Assembly (NCBI GenBank): GCA_040216735.1
Contig: JAVJOO010000002.1
Span: forward strand, 275,118 to 339,117
Direction of reading: 5' to 3'
Length of the DNA stretch: 64,000 bases
DNA from: Alphaproteobacteria bacterium
Lineage (GTDB): Bacteria > Pseudomonadota > Alphaproteobacteria > SHVP01
Part shown: positions 46,278 to 60,719 of the stretch, in pieces
Layout of the letters: every line of letters begins with the position of its first letter
Position numbering within the stretch: the first letter of the stretch is position 1
The notes under the pieces: generated by a model
What the model was told of the DNA's origin: nothing
What the model saw: the letters and a program-made list of their open reading frames with translations, nothing else
The model's database searches: none
Position numbers and translations under genes: made by a program

Positions 46278-46820
46278 CTAGCGCGGGGCGATGACCATCG
46301 TCATAAGGCGGCCTTCCATTTTCGGGAACTGCTCGACCTTAGCCATTTCCTCGACGTCGTCGCGCACCCGTTCGAGAACGCGCATCCCAATGTCTTGGTG
46401 GGCCATTTCACGGCCCCGGAAGCGGAGCGTCACCTTGACCTTGTCGCCCTCGTCGATGAATCGGACGATCGAGCGCATCTTGACGTCGTAGTCATGGTCG
46501 TCGATCCCCGGTCGCATCTTGATCTCTTTGACCTCGATGACTTTTTGCTTTTTCCGGGCAGCATTCGCCTTTTTCTGCGCCTCGTATTTGAACTTTCCAT
46601 AGTCCAGCAACTTGCAGACGGGCGGGCTTGAATTGGGGGCGACTTCGACGAGGTCCAGACCGGCTTCTTCAGCCATGGCGAGGGCTTCTTCAATTCCAAC
46701 GACGCCAACGACTTCGCCATCGGCTGCAACCAGCCTAACGGCGTTAACGTTGATCTCGTCGTTGACGCGCGGCCCTTGTTTTGCGACAGGCGGCGGCGCG
46801 TGGTGTGGTCTCCTGGGTAT
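46278..46820 (-). CDS. infC: Translation initiation factor IF-3
   Basis: Binds the 30S subunit and proofreads initiator tRNA and the start codon. Reading upstream from [12 protein letters not shown] (46676), the frame stays open with IF3-typical [16 protein letters not shown] and no ATG, GTG or TTG. An ATA at 46820, with AGGGAG 6 bases before it, gives 180 residues, the standard length. Rare start codons (AUU in E. coli) are the known basis of infC autoregulation. The C-terminal domain contains [19 protein letters not shown]. It follows thrS by 83 bases, as usual, but is cut off from rpmI by the ArsR/CDF pair. Confidence 0.93.
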   Translation of the reverse strand: MPRRPHHAPPPVAKQGPRVNDEINVNAVRLVAADGEVVGVVGIEEALAMAEEAGLDLVEVAPNSSPPVCKLLDYGKFKYEAQKKANAARKKQKVIEVKEIKMRPGIDDHDYDVKMRSIVRFIDEGDKVKVTLRFRGREMAHQDIGMRVLERVRDDVEEMAKVEQFPKMEGRLMTMVIAPR

Positions 46821-46903
46821 GCGTAACTCCCTTCCGTTGCTTCAAATCGACAGACCGCCGCCGCAGCTTGGCCGCGTCCAACGTCCTGTCGGTGAAATCG
46901 GCG

Positions 46904-48826
46904 CTACCGTCGATCCGGTGGGGCCGCTTCCTGGCGCAGGATATCGACTGCCCTATCCTGCGCAAGGACTTCTTGCTGCTTATCGCCCAGCTTGCGGACC
47001 GATACCGTCTTTTCAGCGGCTTCGCGCTCACCCAAAACGAAAATGTAGGGAATCTTCGCCAACGAGTGCTCGCGTACCTTGTAATTGATCTTCTCGTTGC
47101 GCAGGTCGAGCTCGGCACGCAGGCCCGCCGCCGCCAATTGGTCGCGAACGTCGCGGGCTGCGTCGTCCGCGGCCTCGGTGATGGTCGCGACCACCGCCTG
47201 AACCGGCGCCAGCCACAGCGGCATGCGCCCCGCGTGATGTTCGATCAGAATCGCAATAAAGCGCTCGAAACTGCCCAAGATCGCCCGATGCAACATGACC
47301 GGGCGGTGCTTTGCCCCGTCCTCGCCGATGTAGGTCGCATCGAGCCGTTCGGGCAGTACGAAATCGACCTGTAACGTGCCGCACTGCCACGACCGACCGA
47401 TCGCATCGGTCAGATGGAACTCAAGCTTCGGACCGTAGAACGCCCCTTCGCCCGGATTGAGCGACCAGTCGAGCCCCGCGCTGTCGACGGCTTCGCGGAG
47501 TGCCGCCTCAGCACGATCCCAAACGGCATCCGAACCGGCCCGCACGGGCGGGCGGTCGGCAAACAATACTTTTACGTCATCGAAGCCGAAGTCACGGTAC
47601 ACCGACTGGAGCAGCGCACAGAATGTGAGGGTCTCGGCGTTGATCTGATCTTCGGTGCAAAAGATATGCGCATCGTCTTGCGTAAACTGCCGGACACGCA
47701 TCAATCCGTGCAGCGCGCCCGACGGTTCGCTCCGGTGGCACGATCCGAATTCCGCAAGCCTCAACGGTAGGTCGCGGTAGCTCTTGAGGCCTTGCCGAAA
47801 GATCTGCACATGCCCGGGGCAGTTCATCGGCTTCAGGGCAAGGACCCGGTCACCCTCGTCGTCGGCCGTGTACATATTGTCTCGGAACTTCTCCCAGTGA
47901 CCCGACGCCTCCCACAGCTTGCGGTCGATGAGTTGCGGCGTTCGGACCTCGCGGTAGTCCGAGGCGTCGAGACGCCGGCGCATATATTGTTCGGCTTCCC
48001 GGTAGATCGTCCAACCCTTGGGATGCCAGAACACGCTGCCCGCCGCCTCTTCCTGGAGGTGGAACAACGACAGTTCCCGACCGATGCGCCGGTGGTCGCG
48101 CTTCTCCGCCTCTTCCAACCGGTGCAGATAGGCCTTGAGTTCCTTCTCGTTGCGCCACGCCGTGCCGTAGATTCGTTGCAACATTGGGTTGCGCGAATCG
48201 CCCCGCCAGTACGCGCCGGCAATCGACATCAATTTGAAGGCGTGGCCCAACCGGCCCGTGGACGGCAAATGGGGGCCGCGGCAAAGGTCCAGAAAATCGC
48301 CTTGGCGGTACACCGAGACGTCTTCCTCGATCGGCAATCCGCCGATGATTTCGGCCTTGTAGACCTCGCCTTTTTGGGTGAAGTGAGCGACGGCCGCGTC
48401 GCGCTCCCACACCTCGCGAACGATGGTCTCGTCACGGTCGACGATCTCGTGCATCCGCACCTCGATCTTTTCGAGATCCTCGGGCGTGAACGGTTCTTCG
48501 CGGGCAAAATCGTAAAAGAAGCCATTCTCGATATTCGGTCCGATCGTGACCTGCGTTTCCGGATATAGCTCCTTGACCGCTTCGGCGAGTACATGGGCGG
48601 CATCGTGGCGCAGGATATCGAGCGCTTCGGCTTCGTCGTTCGCCGTCACGATGGCAATCGACGCATCGCAGTCGATCTCGCGGGACAAATCCCACAATGC
48701 CCCATCCACCCGGATGCACAGGGCGGCCTTGGCCAAGCCCGGACCGATCCCGCGGGCAATGTCGGCCCCGGTGACGGGGCCGTCGTGGGCTTGGATGCGC
48801 CCATCGGGCAAGGTAATGGCAACCAT
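46904..48826 (-). CDS. thrS: Threonyl-tRNA synthetase
   Basis: A class II synthetase charging tRNA-Thr. The 640-residue protein has an N-terminal TGS domain (1-60), the editing domain with [11 protein letters not shown] (about 74-84) and a Cys-containing LDLCRGPH near 185. The catalytic core has zinc-ligand Cys in MNCPGH (about 333) and motif 2 [20 protein letters not shown]. The C-terminal anticodon-binding domain begins near 535. No T-box or other leader can be seen in the 78 bases before it. infC follows downstream. Confidence 0.97.
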   Translation of the reverse strand: MVAITLPDGRIQAHDGPVTGADIARGIGPGLAKAALCIRVDGALWDLSREIDCDASIAIVTANDEAEALDILRHDAAHVLAEAVKELYPETQVTIGPNIENGFFYDFAREEPFTPEDLEKIEVRMHEIVDRDETIVREVWERDAAVAHFTQKGEVYKAEIIGGLPIEEDVSVYRQGDFLDLCRGPHLPSTGRLGHAFKLMSIAGAYWRGDSRNPMLQRIYGTAWRNEKELKAYLHRLEEAEKRDHRRIGRELSLFHLQEEAAGSVFWHPKGWTIYREAEQYMRRRLDASDYREVRTPQLIDRKLWEASGHWEKFRDNMYTADDEGDRVLALKPMNCPGHVQIFRQGLKSYRDLPLRLAEFGSCHRSEPSGALHGLMRVRQFTQDDAHIFCTEDQINAETLTFCALLQSVYRDFGFDDVKVLFADRPPVRAGSDAVWDRAEAALREAVDSAGLDWSLNPGEGAFYGPKLEFHLTDAIGRSWQCGTLQVDFVLPERLDATYIGEDGAKHRPVMLHRAILGSFERFIAILIEHHAGRMPLWLAPVQAVVATITEAADDAARDVRDQLAAAGLRAELDLRNEKINYKVREHSLAKIPYIFVLGEREAAEKTVSVRKLGDKQQEVLAQDRAVDILRQEAAPPDRR

Positions 48827-48904
48827 GGTTAAGCGATCTTCACTGAGTTCGTGGGGGTCCGAATGCCGCGTCGGGCCGGATACTTGGGGCGTTCGCCGCC
48901 CAAG

Positions 48905-50098
48905 TCAAGAAACCGGCCCCTGGGGCGTTAGCCCCAGAACGTCCTGGTAAAGCGCGATCGTCGCGGCGCGCATCTGGGCTGCCGTAAAGCGCTCGACAAC
49001 GTGGGCCCGCGCGACGGTCGCCATCTTCGCCCGTGCCGTGGCGTCCATCGCGATCGCCGCGGAAATCGCGTCGGCGAGCGCTTTGGCATCCCCGGGCGGG
49101 ACCAGCCACCCGGTTTCGCCCGGCCGGACCGTCTCCCGCGCGCCGCCATGGTCGGTGGCGACAACGGGTCGGCCCATGGCTTGGGCCTCGACGGCAACCC
49201 GCCCGAAGCCCTCGGGGTCGGTCGATGCCGAAACCACAACGTCGGCCAGCATGTAGGCCGCCGGCATATCGCGGCAATGATCCACAATATGGACGACATG
49301 GTCGAGGTTTCGACTGTGTACGAGCTTTTCCAGCTCGTAACGGTATCCGGTGCGCCCTTGATCCGATCCGACGAGGAGACACCGGACATCGTCCCGCCCG
49401 AGGTGACCGAGGGCATCGATCAGGACGTTTTGTCCTTTCCACCGGGTCAGGCGGCCCGGCAACATGATCACCGGCATGCCGTCCTGAAGACGCCAAGCTG
49501 TCGCAAGTTGAATCATGCGCTCGGCAGACACGCGCTCTGGATCGAATAGCCCGACATCGACGCCACGATGTATCGTGACAATGCGACCGGGATCGACGCC
49601 ATGCCGTTGTTGAATGTGGCGCGCAATAAAATCCGAGATCGCAATCACCCGCTCTCCGCGGGCCATGACAGAGTTGTAGAAATTCTTGATCGGGTTGGTC
49701 GCGTTGTACGTCCCATGGTAGGTCGTCACAAAATGCGTCCCGATTCGTTTCGCCGCGATCATCGCGCTCCAGCCGGGTGCGCGGCTGCGCGCATGGACGA
49801 TATCGACCTTGCGGTCGAAGATCAGCTCGGTCAAAGCGCCGGCATTGCGGTGCATCGTCCAGGGTCTCTTTGTCTGCAGCGGCAGCGTGATATGTTCGCT
49901 GCCGACACGCTCGAGATCGGCGACCATCGGCCCCCCCGCCGAGGCCACGATACTGACCCAGCCCATGCTCGCCACAGCCGCGGCAACATCGACGGTGCCG
50001 CGTTCGACTCCGCCGGTGACGAGTTCGGGCAACACCTGCAAGATCGCCGGGACGCGGGGACCGCTTCGGAGCGGACGTGTCTTTTCAACGGGAATCAT
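48905..50098 (-). CDS. GT4-family glycosyltransferase
   Basis: A 397-residue GT-B glycosyltransferase. LQVLPELVTGGVERGTVDVA (about 21-40) is the glycine-rich N-terminal loop of GT4 enzymes. The donor-binding domain has MLPGRLTRWKGQN and the EX7E motif in EGFGRVAVEAQAMGRPVVATDHGG. It probably transfers a sugar to a surface glycan, for example the LPS core; the acceptor is unknown. It is divergent from the alpha/beta hydrolase, the starts being only 14 bases apart, so one start may be wrong. thrS lies downstream on the same strand. Confidence 0.9.
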   Translation of the reverse strand: MIPVEKTRPLRSGPRVPAILQVLPELVTGGVERGTVDVAAAVASMGWVSIVASAGGPMVADLERVGSEHITLPLQTKRPWTMHRNAGALTELIFDRKVDIVHARSRAPGWSAMIAAKRIGTHFVTTYHGTYNATNPIKNFYNSVMARGERVIAISDFIARHIQQRHGVDPGRIVTIHRGVDVGLFDPERVSAERMIQLATAWRLQDGMPVIMLPGRLTRWKGQNVLIDALGHLGRDDVRCLLVGSDQGRTGYRYELEKLVHSRNLDHVVHIVDHCRDMPAAYMLADVVVSASTDPEGFGRVAVEAQAMGRPVVATDHGGARETVRPGETGWLVPPGDAKALADAISAAIAMDATARAKMATVARAHVVERFTAAQMRAATIALYQDVLGLTPQGPVS

Positions 50099-50112
50099 GC
50101 GACCGGAAGCCT

Positions 50113-50892
50113 ATGAACGAAATATCTCACCAGACTGAACAGTCGCCGCAGAAACTGGCGCGCGGCGACGGCCTCGACATTGCTTATCATTGTACGCGAG
50201 GCGAATCACCCGGCGTGATCTTTCTCGGTGGCTTTCGCTCGGATATGACCGGCACCAAAGCGACTGCGCTGGAGCAGGCCTGCCGCGAAGCCGGTCGTGC
50301 GTTCGTTCGCTTCGACTATTTCGGCCATGGCGCATCGTCCGGCGAATTTCGCGCCGGCACCATCGGACGATGGTTTGAGGATGCTTTGGCGGTCATGGAG
50401 CAACTCACCACCGGCCCTCAGGTTCTGGTCGGATCGAGCATGGGCGGCTGGATCATGCTCCTCCTCGCCCGTGCGCGACCGGACCGGGTTGCAGGCCTTG
50501 TCGGAATCGCCGCTGCGCCGGACTTCACCGAGGATCTGATGTGGGACACGTTCGACGAAACGATCCGTGCAACGCTCGAAACCGACGGTATCTATTTCGA
50601 ACCGTCGCCCTACGATCCGGAGCCGACCCCGATCGCCCACGCCCTCATCGTCGAGGGCCGCCAGCACCTTATCTTGCGCCAACCCATCCCCTTTGACGGA
50701 CCGGTCAGACTGATCCACGGCCTCGACGACGCGGATGTCCCGTGGCAGCACGCGATGAAAACGGTGGATGCACTCACCAGCCGCGATGTCGCGGTCACTC
50801 TGATCAAGGGCGGCGACCACCGACTATCCGAACCGGCACAGATCAGCCAAATCTTGCGGACGGTGGAAGAAACCTGCGCGCGCGCCGGTTAG
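50113..50892 (+). CDS. Alpha/beta hydrolase (ABHD10-like)
   Basis: A 259-residue single-domain serine hydrolase. The nucleophile elbow is GSSMGGW (Ser about 112), the acid is in LDDADVP and the His in KGGDHRLS near the C-terminus, giving a complete triad. The early FLGGFRSDMTGTKA and FDYFGHGASSG (oxyanion region) resemble ABHD10 depalmitoylases and related bacterial carboxylesterases; the substrate is not determined. The ATG at 50113 is used because the longer frame from 50077 overlaps the glycosyltransferase. It is convergent with the YeeZ-like gene. Confidence 0.87.
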   Translation: MNEISHQTEQSPQKLARGDGLDIAYHCTRGESPGVIFLGGFRSDMTGTKATALEQACREAGRAFVRFDYFGHGASSGEFRAGTIGRWFEDALAVMEQLTTGPQVLVGSSMGGWIMLLLARARPDRVAGLVGIAAAPDFTEDLMWDTFDETIRATLETDGIYFEPSPYDPEPTPIAHALIVEGRQHLILRQPIPFDGPVRLIHGLDDADVPWQHAMKTVDALTSRDVAVTLIKGGDHRLSEPAQISQILRTVEETCARAG

Positions 50893-50906
50893 GGCGCGCC
50901 GACACC

Positions 50907-51767
50907 TTAGGCCGCCGCAAGCGCGGCGAGGCCGTCGCGATAGGTTGGGTAGCGCAGCCGGTAGCCAAGCTCGCGCTTGATCCGGTCGTTGCACACCCGT
51001 TTGCACTCCACGTAAAAGCTGCGCGCCATGGCCGACATGTCGGCATCGGCGAAATTTTCGAGCGGCGGCGGATCGATCCCGAGCAGACCGCAGCCGTACG
51101 TCACCACATCCTGGGGCGGTGCCGGTTCGTCGTCGGTCACATTGTAGATGGCACCTGGCCGCGGTTTCTCCATCGACGCGCAAAGGACACCGACGATGTC
51201 CTCAAGATGAATGCGCCCCAGCACGAGGCCGGGTTTCACGATCCGCCGAGCTTCGCCCCGCCGAATCCGGTCCAAGGGGTTGCGGCCGGGTCCATAGATG
51301 CCCGCGAGCCGAAAGATATGGGTTGGGATTCCCTGGGCGCGGTGAAGCCCGAGCCAGGCCCGTTCCGAATCGGCGCGGCGTTGGCTGCGCACGGCGGTGG
51401 GCCGAAGGTCTGCGTCTTCATCCACCCAGTCGCCGTTGCGGTTGCCGTAGACCCCTGTCGTCGACAGCAGACCAGCCCATTCCAGTCCGCCGGCTGCCGC
51501 GACGTTTGCGGCCAACCACGCCGCCGCCGGATCGCCATGATCATCGGGCGGTATCGACGAAACCAGATGGGTAGCGCCGACGAGGATATCGGCGGAAAGC
51601 GGCTCTTGGCGCGAAAACAGTGCCGCTGTAACGCCGCGCGCCGCGAGGGCCGCCTGCTTTTCCGCCGACGTGCAGGTCCCGACGACCGCCCAACCTTGGG
51701 CCGCCAAACGCTCGGCCAGCGCCGCCGCGCTGTACCCCATACCCAGACACACTAGCTTCTTGGTCAT
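50907..51767 (-). CDS. YeeZ-like SDR/NAD(P)-binding protein
   Basis: A 286-residue extended short-chain dehydrogenase-like protein of the E. coli YeeZ type. The nucleotide-binding start is KLVCLGMGYSAAALAERL, with GxGxxA-like spacing. STTGVYGNRNGDWVDE and FRLAGIYGPGRNPLDRI are typical epimerase-like motifs, although the active-site Tyr-x3-Lys is not clearly kept. The function is unknown. The start at 51767 overlaps the queG stop as ATGA, so it is coupled to queG. Confidence 0.85.
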   Translation of the reverse strand: MTKKLVCLGMGYSAAALAERLAAQGWAVVGTCTSAEKQAALAARGVTAALFSRQEPLSADILVGATHLVSSIPPDDHGDPAAAWLAANVAAAGGLEWAGLLSTTGVYGNRNGDWVDEDADLRPTAVRSQRRADSERAWLGLHRAQGIPTHIFRLAGIYGPGRNPLDRIRRGEARRIVKPGLVLGRIHLEDIVGVLCASMEKPRPGAIYNVTDDEPAPPQDVVTYGCGLLGIDPPPLENFADADMSAMARSFYVECKRVCNDRIKRELGYRLRYPTYRDGLAALAAA

Positions 51768-52885
51768 GGCGCCTGCACCTGGCCCCATTCCTTGAGAACC
51801 TGCGGATCGGTTTCGGCGGCGCGGTGATCCGATGCCAATCGATCCAACGTGTCAGCGTCGCCAAGGCGACCAAGCGCCCAGACAGCCATGGCGCGGACCA
51901 ACGGCGACTCGTCGCGCAGCCGCTCGACGACGTGCGGCAGCAACGTCCGGTCGCCACTATTGCCGATCGCGATCAAGACGTTGCGAACGAAACGCGCCCG
52001 GCCGGTCCGCTTGATCGGCGACTTGCGAAAGAGGTCGCGAAACGCGCCGTCGGTCAAGCCGACAAGGTCCGCCAGCGCCGGTGCCCTGAACTCCGCCCGC
52101 GCCCATAGCTGGGCATGCCGGGAGACCTGGGCAAACCGGTTCCATGGACACGCGGCGAGGCAATCGTCGCAACCGTAGAGACGATTGCCGATCAGCGGTC
52201 GCAGCGCCCGATCGATATGCCCCTTGTGCTCGATCGTCAGATAGGAAATGCATCGCCGCGCATCCAACCGATAGGGTGCCGGGAAGGCCTCCGTCGGGCA
52301 GGCCGTCATGCACCGCGCGCAGGTGCCGCAGCGGTCGGCGTGCGGCACATCGGGCGGCAACTCGGCGGCAACGAAGATTTCGCCCAAAAAGAGCCACGAG
52401 CCATAGGTGCGCGACACCAGGTTCGTATGCTTGCCCTGCCAACCCAAGCCGGCGGACTGCGCGATCGGCTTTTCCATCACCGGCGCCGTATCGACGAAGA
52501 CCTTGACCGCGACTCCCAGGTAGTCGCTCACCCAGCGCCCCAATTCCTTGAGACGTTTTTTCATGATGTCGTGGTAGTCGTCGCCGCGCGCATAGACCGA
52601 AATCGCGCCGCGCTCGGGGTGCGCCAGCGCGGCGAGGGGATCGTCAGGGGAGGCATAGTTCATCGCGACCGAAACGACGCTACGCACGCCGTCCCACAAC
52701 GCGGGCGGGTTCCGGCGTTCGTCGGCCCGCTCGGCCAGCCATGTCATGTCGCCGTGGGCCCCGTCGCCCAGAAATGCCGCCAGCAATTCCCCGGGCCGCG
52801 CGCCAATGTCGGCCGGCCCCACGCCAACGGCATCGAAACCCAATTCGAGCGCCCGGGCGCGGATCGCGTCGCCGTGGGTGTCCAC
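51764..52885 (-). CDS. queG: Epoxyqueuosine reductase
   Basis: The last step of queuosine synthesis: cobalamin-dependent reduction of epoxyqueuosine in tRNA. Two [4Fe-4S] motifs are present, CGTCARCMTACP and YGCDDCLAACPW, after the cobalamin-binding N-terminal domain (VDTAPVMEKPIAQSAGLGWQGKHT). A C-terminal HEAT-like region contains ESPLVRAMAVWALGRLGD. The frame extends to 53080. A GTG at 52885 lies 13 bases after the GST stop and gives the usual N-terminus; an ATG at 52918 would overlap that gene by 20 bases. It is coupled to the YeeZ-like gene. Confidence 0.93.
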   Translation of the reverse strand: MDTHGDAIRARALELGFDAVGVGPADIGARPGELLAAFLGDGAHGDMTWLAERADERRNPPALWDGVRSVVSVAMNYASPDDPLAALAHPERGAISVYARGDDYHDIMKKRLKELGRWVSDYLGVAVKVFVDTAPVMEKPIAQSAGLGWQGKHTNLVSRTYGSWLFLGEIFVAAELPPDVPHADRCGTCARCMTACPTEAFPAPYRLDARRCISYLTIEHKGHIDRALRPLIGNRLYGCDDCLAACPWNRFAQVSRHAQLWARAEFRAPALADLVGLTDGAFRDLFRKSPIKRTGRARFVRNVLIAIGNSGDRTLLPHVVERLRDESPLVRAMAVWALGRLGDADTLDRLASDHRAAETDPQVLKEWGQVQAP

Positions 52886-52898
52886 CGCGTGGTCTCGC

Positions 52899-53567
52899 TC
52901 AGAAGTCGAGATCCGCATAGTGCTTCGGCGGCACAAGGCCCGGAATATGATCCGCCAACAGGGTACGAAAGCTCGGCCGCGACTTGACCCGTGCGTACCA
53001 ATCCTTCGCCGGTTCATGATCGGTCCATGGGACGTCGCCGAGGTAATCCACACAGGACAACTGTGCAGCCGCGGCGACATCCGCGAGGCCGAAGTCGTCC
53101 CCCGCCAGCCAGTTCCGGCGCTCGATCAACCAGCCGATATAGTCGAGGTGATAACCCAGATTCTGCTGGCCGGCGCGGATCGCGCCGGAATCGGGGTGAC
53201 CCATCCGCATGAACCGCTTCAGTACTTTTTCGTCGACAACGTTGCGGGTGACTTCGTCGAAAAACTTTCCATCGAACCACGCAACCAACCGGCGCGTCTC
53301 GGCGCGGGCACGGGCGTCGAATCCGATCAGCGGGCGATCAGGATAGGACTCATCGAGGTACTCGCAAATCGCATTGCTATCGGCCAGTACCGTCCCATCG
53401 TCGTCGACCAGCACCGGCACTTGGCCTGCGGGATTCAACGCCAGAAACGCTTCCGGACGTTCCCAATATTTCTCGAACACGAGGTTGAACGCGATGTCTT
53501 TCTCGCCAAGCACGACGCGTACCTTGCGGCTAAACGGACATAGCCAAAAATGATGGAGGGCCAGCAT
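52899..53567 (-). CDS. Glutathione S-transferase family protein
   Basis: A 222-residue GST. The N-terminal thioredoxin fold starts LHHFWLCPFSRKVRVVLGEK, with a Cys/Ser at the catalytic position (CPFS). The glutathione-binding region is DSNAICEYLDE (about 63-73) after the cis-Pro loop GQVPVLVDD. An all-helical C-terminal domain follows. The substrate is unknown; the CPFS start resembles the beta/omega-type group. It lies directly upstream of queG and is likely the first gene of GST-queG-yeeZ-like. Confidence 0.92.
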   Translation of the reverse strand: MLALHHFWLCPFSRKVRVVLGEKDIAFNLVFEKYWERPEAFLALNPAGQVPVLVDDDGTVLADSNAICEYLDESYPDRPLIGFDARARAETRRLVAWFDGKFFDEVTRNVVDEKVLKRFMRMGHPDSGAIRAGQQNLGYHLDYIGWLIERRNWLAGDDFGLADVAAAAQLSCVDYLGDVPWTDHEPAKDWYARVKSRPSFRTLLADHIPGLVPPKHYADLDF

Positions 53568-53610
53568 CGTCCGTTAGCTTACCACGCTTGCGTTGGCCGG
53601 CTCGCCCGGC

Positions 53611-58167
<4,557 letters not shown>

Positions 58168-59681
58168 TGCTGCCTCCGCGTTCGGAACGATCCGGTTCCT
58201 TCGGTTGGTTGGCGATCCTGTCTTGCAGGAACGAATGGATGGATGCGGCCGCGTCGCGTCCGTCGCGCACGGCCCAAACGACCAAAGACGCGCCGCGGAC
58301 GATGTCGCCGGCGGCAAAGACGCCGTCCAGGTTCGTCATTTTGGTTTTGAAATCGACGCCGACGGTACCCCAGCCGGTGATGCTGAGACCCGGTTCGCCG
58401 AACAGCGTCGGCAGATCCTCGGGATCGAAACCCAACGCTTTGATGACGAGGTCCGCTTCGATCTCATGGGAGGAACCTTCGACGATTTCCGGCGTTTGGC
58501 GCCCGGTTGCATCGGGGGCGCCGAGCCGGATGCGTACTGCGCGCACACCGCGCACGACGTCGTCGCCAAGATAGGCCTCCGGCGCGGTGAGCCAGACAAA
58601 TTCGACGCCCTCTTCTTGGGCGTGTTCCACTTCACGCATCGACCCCGGCATGTTCGTACGGTCGCGGCGATAGAGACACTTGACCGATGTCGCGCCCTGG
58701 CGAATGGCGGTGCGCACGCAATCCATTGCGGTGTCGCCACCGCCGAGAACGACGACCTTCTTGCCTTCGGCATTCAGGTCGCCACTGTCGAATTCCGGCA
58801 CGACATCGCCCAGTCCCTTGCGATTGGACGCCGTCAGGAACGTCATCGATTGAATGATGTTCCCAAGACCGACCCCCGGCAGCGCGGCGTCGCGTGCCTT
58901 GTAGACTCCGGTCGCGATCAGGAGCGCCGCGTGTTTGTCCCTGAGTTCCTGCAAGGTCGCATCGCGGCCGACTTCGAAACCCAGCTCGAAGTGAACCCCC
59001 CCATCCTTGAGAAGTTCGGCGCGGCGTCGGACGATTTCCTTCTCCAGCTTGAAGTTGGGAATACCGTAAATCAGCAAACCGCCAACGCGGTCGTAGCGGT
59101 CGTAGATGACGACCTGGTACCCTAGCCGGCGCAGCTCCTCGGCCGCCGCCATACCGCCGGGACCCGCACCGATAATGCCGATCGACTGCTCGCGCTCCAG
59201 GACCGGCGTCGGCGGTTTGACCCACCCCTTTTCCCAGGCGGTGTCGGTGATATAGCGCTCGATCGCCCCGATGGTGACGGATTCAAAACCTTTCTCGATG
59301 ACGCAGTTGCCTTCGCAGAGCCGGTCCTGCGGGCAAATCCGCCCACAGATCTCAGGCATATTGTTGGTCGCCGAGGAGATCTCATAGGCCTCGTCGAGGC
59401 GCCCCTCCGCGGTCATTTTCAACCAGTCGGGAATGTTGTTGTGGAGCGGACAATGGATTTGGCAAAAAGGGACGCCGCACTGGGAGCACCGCGCCGCTTG
59501 CACCGCCGCCTTCGGTCGCAGGAACTGCTCGTAGATTTCTTGAAAGTCGTCGGTACGCGCTTGGGCCGCCCTCTTCTCAGGGTGCTCCTGCGCGACGTCG
59601 ACGAATTTGAGTAGGTTCTCCGGCATACGATCCCCTTGGTAACGCCAATTTCATAGGACGAATTCGGCGCCTCTGCGAGCC

Positions 59682-59728
59682 AAAAACACAGTATAGGGCA
59701 GCATGTATGACATACATTTTGTGTTTTT
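59682..59728. promoter_or_regulatory. Nested inverted repeats upstream of gltD, candidate operator
   Basis: ATGTATG (59703-59709), A, CATACAT (59711-59717) is a perfect 7-1-7 palindrome. It lies inside a second perfect 9-bp inverted repeat, AAAAACACA (59682-59690) and TGTGTTTTT (59720-59728). On the minus strand a -10-like TATACT (complement of 59690-59695) lies just downstream of the palindrome, so a protein bound there would sit on the core promoter of gltDB. The region is clearly more AT-rich than the genes around it. The regulator is unknown. Confidence 0.45.
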
Positions 59729-59863
59729 CAAAATTTCAAGCCGATTCGCGCGCGCTCGGCCTCGTCCTATGCATTTTTAGTTCCGAAACGATACTATATT
59801 TACCGCGTTGGCCTGCCGATGTTGGGTGTGGTAGCTAAGGCCCGTCGGTCACAGTAGTTCTTA

Positions 59864-60685
59864 ATGACGCTCCTTCAGCTCTTTGTTCTCGCCGCAGTCC
59901 AGGGCGTGACCGAGTTCCTCCCGGTCAGCTCCTCCGGCCATTTGATCCTCGTTCCCGCGGTGATCGGGTGGCCCGACCAAAAACTGCTGATCGACGTTGC
60001 AGTCCACCTCGGCACCCTGCTCGCGGTCGTCGCCTATTTCTGGCGCGATGTCGGAACCCTATTCGCCGGCACCTATGGTTTGTTGCGCGGGCGGCGGAAC
60101 ACTGCGACCCGGTTGGTCTCGCTGCTGATGCTGGGGTCGATCCCGGTCGTCATCGCCGGCGGCCTTCTGGTAGCCTTCGGGCTTTCCGATCAGCTTCGCA
60201 ATCCCGAAATCATCGCCTGGACGACCCTCGTTTTTGGCATCGTCCTGTTCCTGGCCGACCGGCTCTTCCTCACCGTCCGCAAGATCGAGCAGATGACGCT
60301 CGGCCACGCCGCGCTGATCGGTCTTGCGCAAGTTCTTTCCTTGGTGCCCGGCACCAGCCGCTCCGGCATCACCATGACGGCTGCGCGCATGCTTGGGTTT
60401 GAGCGGGCCGAAGCCGCTCGTTTCTCGATGCTGCTATCGATCCCGACAATCCTTGCCGCGGGTATTTTGGTCACGCTCGACGCAGCTCAACTGGGCGGCG
60501 GCGCGGCGCTGAGCGAGGCATTCTTCACGGGGCTTTTGGCGTTTGGCTTCGCGCTGCTGTCAATCGCCGCGCTGCTCGCGTGGCTACGCCGCGCCTCCTT
60601 CACCCCGTTTGCAATTTACCGCGTGATCCTGGGTGCCGGCCTTTTGGTATGGATCTACAGCTTCGACGCGGTCGGCCTGACCTGA
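59864..60685 (+). CDS. uppP: Undecaprenyl-diphosphatase
   Basis: An integral inner-membrane phosphatase (BacA family) recycling undecaprenyl diphosphate for cell-wall and glycan synthesis; it also gives some bacitracin resistance. The 273-residue protein has about eight membrane segments. The two catalytic motifs are EFLPVSSSGHL (17-27) and PGTSRSGITM (in the second half), both intact. It is divergent from gltD across 237 bases and convergent with the NDUFA9-like gene. Confidence 0.96.
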   Translation: MTLLQLFVLAAVQGVTEFLPVSSSGHLILVPAVIGWPDQKLLIDVAVHLGTLLAVVAYFWRDVGTLFAGTYGLLRGRRNTATRLVSLLMLGSIPVVIAGGLLVAFGLSDQLRNPEIIAWTTLVFGIVLFLADRLFLTVRKIEQMTLGHAALIGLAQVLSLVPGTSRSGITMTAARMLGFERAEAARFSMLLSIPTILAAGILVTLDAAQLGGGAALSEAFFTGLLAFGFALLSIAALLAWLRRASFTPFAIYRVILGAGLLVWIYSFDAVGLT

Positions 60686-60719
60686 TCTTGTTTACCGGGC
60701 TGGCGGTTGACGGACCGAC

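Noticed and set aside
48827-48904. T-box or threonine-responsive leader before thrS
   Set aside because: The 78-base gap is too short and has no terminator/antiterminator or specifier-like structure; T-boxes are also rare in this group.
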